Positions 50,819-51,525 of a stretch of 51,525 nucleotides of DNA are shown here, one piece after another. Each line of letters begins with the position of its first letter. The first letter of the stretch is position 1. The notes under the pieces are model-generated. The model was not told where the DNA came from. It saw nothing but the letters and a program-made list of their open reading frames with translations, and did not search any database. The position numbers were made by a program, and so were the translations under genes. The stretch spans positions 149,999-201,523 of the forward strand of contig JAHFSX010000008.1 of assembly GCA_023269675.1 (NCBI GenBank), written 5' to 3'. The DNA comes from Verrucomicrobiota bacterium. Its GTDB lineage: Bacteria > Verrucomicrobiota > Kiritimatiellia > RFP12 > UBA1067.

Positions 50819-51525
50819 CTACTCCGCCGCGCCGATGAGCATGAAGACCAGCCCGGCCTTGGACTTGACCGGCTCGCGCACCAGCGCCACGGCGTGGGTC
50901 TGCCCCGCCGCCACGGCCACCACGTTGGAGAGCCCAGCAGGAATGTTGAACCGCCCGGAATCGTCGTAAGGCGGCCCCCACCCGACCACGGTGCCGTCCG
51001 CCTTGAGCGCAACGAGTCCGTCCTTCTTGCCGCCGGAAAGGGCTGTGACGCCCGCAAGCCCCGCCGCCACCCCACCGCTTTCGCCCCAATCCCCTCCCCA
51101 TTGCGCGACCGTCCCGTCCGCCTTCAACGCCGCCGAGAAATAGGCCCCCGCTGTGATCGCCACCACGTCGTGCAAACCCGCAGGCATTGGAATCGTCCAA
51201 TTGCCGTCACGCCCCCATGCGACCACGGTCCCGTCACTTATCAGCGCCAACGAATACCCTAGCCCAGCGGCAACGGCCACGACGCCGCTTAAGTCTTTAG
51301 GGATGTTGCACTCCCCATCATTGTTCAGGCCCCAAGCGACCACCGTCCCGTCCGCCTTCACAGCCAGACAGTGATAATTGCCAGCCGAAACCGCCACGAC
51401 ATCTGACAGACCGGCGGGAACATCGCACTGGCCGAAGTCTTTCGCACCCCACGCGGCCACGGTCCCGTCGCCCCTCAAAGCGAGAGCACAATAATCACCG
51501 GCCGCCACCGCCACCACGTCAGAAA
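50819..51525 (-). CDS. RCC1-repeat protein (5' end off window)
   Basis: The frame is open to the right edge, so the start is not visible; about 235 codons are seen. It consists of repeats of about 40-50 residues with the RCC1-type pattern ADGTVVAWG..NDGECNIPKDLSGVVAVAAG..LALI. Four to five units are visible. Such beta-propellers are usually secreted and bind protein or surface ligands in bacteria. The last 18 residues (KSKAGLVFMLIGAAE) lie outside the repeats. The 64 nt between it and the flavoprotein start hold only that gene's ribosome site. Confidence 0.85.
   Translation of the reverse strand, partial: SDVVAVAAGDYCALALRGDGTVAAWGAKDFGQCDVPAGLSDVVAVSAGNYHCLAVKADGTVVAWGLNNDGECNIPKDLSGVVAVAAGLGYSLALISDGTVVAWGRDGNWTIPMPAGLHDVVAITAGAYFSAALKADGTVAQWGGDWGESGGVAAGLAGVTALSGGKKDGLVALKADGTVVGWGPPYDDSGRFNIPAGLSNVVAVAAGQTHAVALVREPVKSKAGLVFMLIGAAE

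Overview
The window is GC-rich bacterial chromosome with about 30 supportable genes. I see no rRNA, tRNA, CRISPR array, transposase or phage gene. The gene families point to the PVC superphylum, most likely a Kiritimatiellota or Verrucomicrobiota polysaccharide degrader. They include secreted glycoside hydrolases, SUMF1-like proteins, a XylR-type AraC regulator, a DUF6259-like giant protein, long multi-PAS hybrid kinases, NifU/NifS, and many short palindromic intergenic elements. The taxon is an inference from gene content; there is no marker gene such as 16S to settle it.

Layout. (1) Positions 1-11,658 (minus strand) hold a carbohydrate-degradation cluster: a beta-helix lyase-like protein cut by the left edge, a LamG plus TIM-barrel hydrolase with an esterase-like tail, a Tat-exported FAD oxidoreductase translationally coupled to a 79-residue secreted protein, a GH16 enzyme, two paralogous SUMF1-like proteins and a secreted beta-rich protein. 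A divergent XylR-type regulator (11,926-13,134) and a perfect inverted repeat over the presumed -35 region of the cluster suggest sugar-responsive control. (2) 13,210-17,037: nifU, nifS, a PflX-like radical SAM protein and yebC, closed by a strong terminator. (3) 17,239-27,000: a 2-keto-3-deoxygluconate-type sugar kinase, a 1011-residue hydrolase, a five-bladed-propeller glycosidase, deoC and a DUF6259-like protein. (4) 27,342-37,972: mostly housekeeping and small genes (lysS, a two-TM protein coupled to a methyltransferase, a DUF3795 Cys-rich protein, hisG, a 29-residue bS22/AURKAIP1-COX24-like ribosomal protein, a TPR lipoprotein, an M3 peptidase, an endonuclease/exonuclease/phosphatase-fold protein). 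(5) 38,279-50,754: three tandem giant hybrid histidine kinases followed by a convergent iron-sulfur-type flavoprotein. (6) The right edge holds a truncated RCC1-repeat protein.

The most interesting signals are mainly outside genes. Two 95-bp elements at 28,909-29,003 and 42,812-42,906 fold into three abutting stems and differ by compensatory base changes. REP-like palindromes at 18,485 and 27,244 also covary. Three inverted arrays of a 7-bp repeat (consensus TAGGAGT/TAGGATT) occur, and in several cases the TAG of the repeat is the stop codon of the neighbouring gene. A decayed, frameshifted copy of the flavoprotein 3' end lies between kinases 2 and 3, which shows that a kinase plus flavoprotein unit was duplicated. 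A 138-bp duplication covers the promoter and leader of kinase 1.

How the genes fit together. Secreted enzymes would break down an acidic or sulfated polysaccharide and XylR would sense the released sugar. The KDG-type kinase and DeoC would feed the sugars into central metabolism. The three kinases share transmitter and receiver modules but carry different sensors (two periplasmic solute-binding domains, PocR, Cys-rich GAF), so they may converge on a common output that is not encoded here.
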